DNA of 6,544 nucleotides from NCBI GenBank assembly GCA_021158375.1, contig JAGGUS010000141.1, positions 1 to 6,544 on the forward strand. The letters are read 5' to 3'. Position numbers and translations under genes: made by a program. This document shows, piece by piece, positions 5,729 to 6,544 of this stretch; the stretch's first letter is position 1, and each line of letters opens with the position of its first letter. Origin of the DNA: Thermoprotei archaeon (GTDB taxonomy: Archaea > Thermoproteota > Thermoprotei > QMSL01 > B3-G16). The notes under the pieces were generated by a model that saw only the letters and a list, made by a program, of their open reading frames with translations, had not been told where the DNA came from and made no database searches.

Positions 5729-6274
5729 ATGAATTATGATGAACTCTGCGTTAAGATAATAATAGCTAATGTACTTTCCTTTGCTCTATTTTATGTAAGG
5801 GGGAAACTTCCACTATTGGAAAATAAGGCAGGATTTAGAATAATCGTAGGACCGTTTTCATTAAGAGCAGCAATAACGGCAGGTATTTTAGCAGGGTTAC
5901 TTTACTCCCTCCCTGGACTTATAATAATAGCATTTTTCTGGGAAGCAGTACCTGAGAAGGCAAGGAAGACGTGGAGCCTTTTAATATGGAATATAATTGT
6001 CATAATTTTAAGCTTAATTTCTTATGCGATAATGGGCTACGTATATGAATCAACACATGCATGGCTTGTATATTCTAACGAACCTCCAACAAGAGTTTTC
6101 CGTTATACAATGATATTCGTAGTCCCTTTCATATTGGTATCTATAATAGGATCTTTGGCAGTACTTGGATTAGAGTATGCGATAAGGAGGGTAATTACCT
6201 CATATGGGGTTACTAAGCCTCGGAAGTCTTCCGCTAATAGAGAAAGCGATAAGAGTAGTAAGGAAGGAGGCTAA
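5729..6274 (+). CDS. Four-helix integral membrane protein, unknown function
   Basis: The 181-residue protein has hydrophobic segments at about 9-23, 46-71 (long, perhaps a re-entrant pair split at P62), 83-105 and 126-151. A short polar, lysine- and serine-rich tail (160-181) is probably cytoplasmic. FRIIVGPFSLRAAITAGILAGLLYSLPG is glycine/alanine rich, like the packed helices of small transporters or ECF substrate-binding subunits, but I see no diagnostic motif and do not assign it. ATG 5729 lies 16 bases after the epimerase stop, preceded only by a weak GAGAAG, which fits translation within one transcript. A role in moving a substrate or product of the epimerase would be reasonable from position but is inference. 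The last 71 bases are shared with the next gene in another frame, so the polar tail may be shaped by overlap. Confidence 0.68.
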   Translation: MNYDELCVKIIIANVLSFALFYVRGKLPLLENKAGFRIIVGPFSLRAAITAGILAGLLYSLPGLIIIAFFWEAVPEKARKTWSLLIWNIIVIILSLISYAIMGYVYESTHAWLVYSNEPPTRVFRYTMIFVVPFILVSIIGSLAVLGLEYAIRRVITSYGVTKPRKSSANRESDKSSKEGG

Positions 6275-6544
6275 ATATCTTGAAAGGAAAGCAAAACTAA
6301 TACGAAGCTTACCGTATTGGAGACGTAAAGATTTGATTAAAGATATACTGTCGACCTTTGGTATTTCATTTCAAGAAATCGTAGATAGGGGGATACATAC
6401 TGACATAATAGCCTGTAAGGCTATATTAAATGGAAAGGAGTTGCCCATAAGGCCGGGTATATGGTGCTCTTCATTTAAAGGCGATCTCTACGTAGTAAGA
6501 TATAATGAAGAAAAGCCGATGAAGCTTAAAGGGAAAGTAGTATA
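6204..6544 (+). CDS. Unrecognised protein, 3'-partial
   Basis: From ATG 6204 the frame stays open for 113 codons to the window edge. An in-frame stop at 6192-6194 makes this ATG the first possible start. A GGAGGG (6186-6191) lies 12 bases upstream, a rather long spacing. The next in-frame candidate is a TTG near 6336 with no ribosome site. The protein begins MGLLSLGSLPLIEK, then has a very basic helical region (residues 14-45, with RKEAKYLERKAK and YWRRKD). A mixed segment follows (FGISFQEIVDRGIHTDIIACKAILNG), then a likely beta-rich part (PGIWCSSFKGDLYVVRYNEE). No membrane segment is visible in the part present. The basic region could bind nucleic acid, but no family is recognised. The 71-base overlap with the membrane protein gene points to coupled translation in one operon. 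Confidence 0.6.
   Translation, partial: MGLLSLGSLPLIEKAIRVVRKEAKYLERKAKLIRSLPYWRRKDLIKDILSTFGISFQEIVDRGIHTDIIACKAILNGKELPIRPGIWCSSFKGDLYVVRYNEEKPMKLKGKVV

Noticed and set aside
5717..5741. CTGA and ATGATGA motifs suggesting a C/D box guide RNA
   Set aside because: The boxes are in the wrong order and spacing (D-like before C-like), no matching D box follows, and ATGATGA is explained by the start of the membrane protein gene.

Overview
The window looks like chromosomal DNA from a hyperthermophilic archaeon, most likely a Thermoproteota (crenarchaeal) lineage. The reasons are the AT-rich DNA, heavy use of AGG/AGA (Arg) and ATA (Ile) codons, TTG and GTG as well as ATG starts, GGTG/GGAGG ribosome binding sites, TATA-like boxes about 26 bases before likely transcription starts, and the gene content (a TnpB with crenarchaeal-style motifs, a RecA/RadB-like ATPase, a sequon-rich membrane-anchored peptidase). 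Genus cannot be settled from the sequence alone.

Layout, left to right. (1) The 3' part of a membrane protein gene with a C-terminal zinc ribbon, open at the left edge (1-550, +). (2) A stand-alone IS200/IS605-type tnpB (538-1740, -) whose 3' end overlaps the zinc-ribbon gene by 13 bases; all RuvC-like catalytic residues and the four-Cys zinc finger are present, and there is no tnpA. Its 3' end holds a fold-back and a direct repeat where the guide (omega) RNA of such elements usually lies. (3) A 63-base divergent region with one palindromic TATA box, ATTTATAAAT, placed correctly for both tnpB and a 47-codon small gene (1804-1947, +). (4) A 543-residue membrane-anchored gluzincin-type metallopeptidase (2056-3687, +), probably facing outward. 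(5) A run of same-strand genes: a RecA/RadB-like ATPase with a TTG start (3742-4557), a dipeptide epimerase of the enolase superfamily (4609-5712), a small four-helix membrane protein (5729-6274) and an unrecognised gene that overlaps it by 71 bases and runs off the right edge (6204-6544).

How the genes may work together. Epimerase, membrane protein and right-edge gene are spaced or overlapped like a transcription unit. The 51-base gap before the epimerase carries an 8-bp inverted repeat that covers its best TATA-like sequence, which suggests separate, regulated transcription. A surface peptidase near a dipeptide epimerase hints at peptide utilisation, but this is inference from proximity only. 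The most unusual points are the solo TnpB with its predicted antisense guide into the neighbouring gene, the shared palindromic promoter, the murein-type epimerase in an apparently murein-free organism, and the operator-like repeat in front of it. No tRNA, rRNA or CRISPR array was seen.
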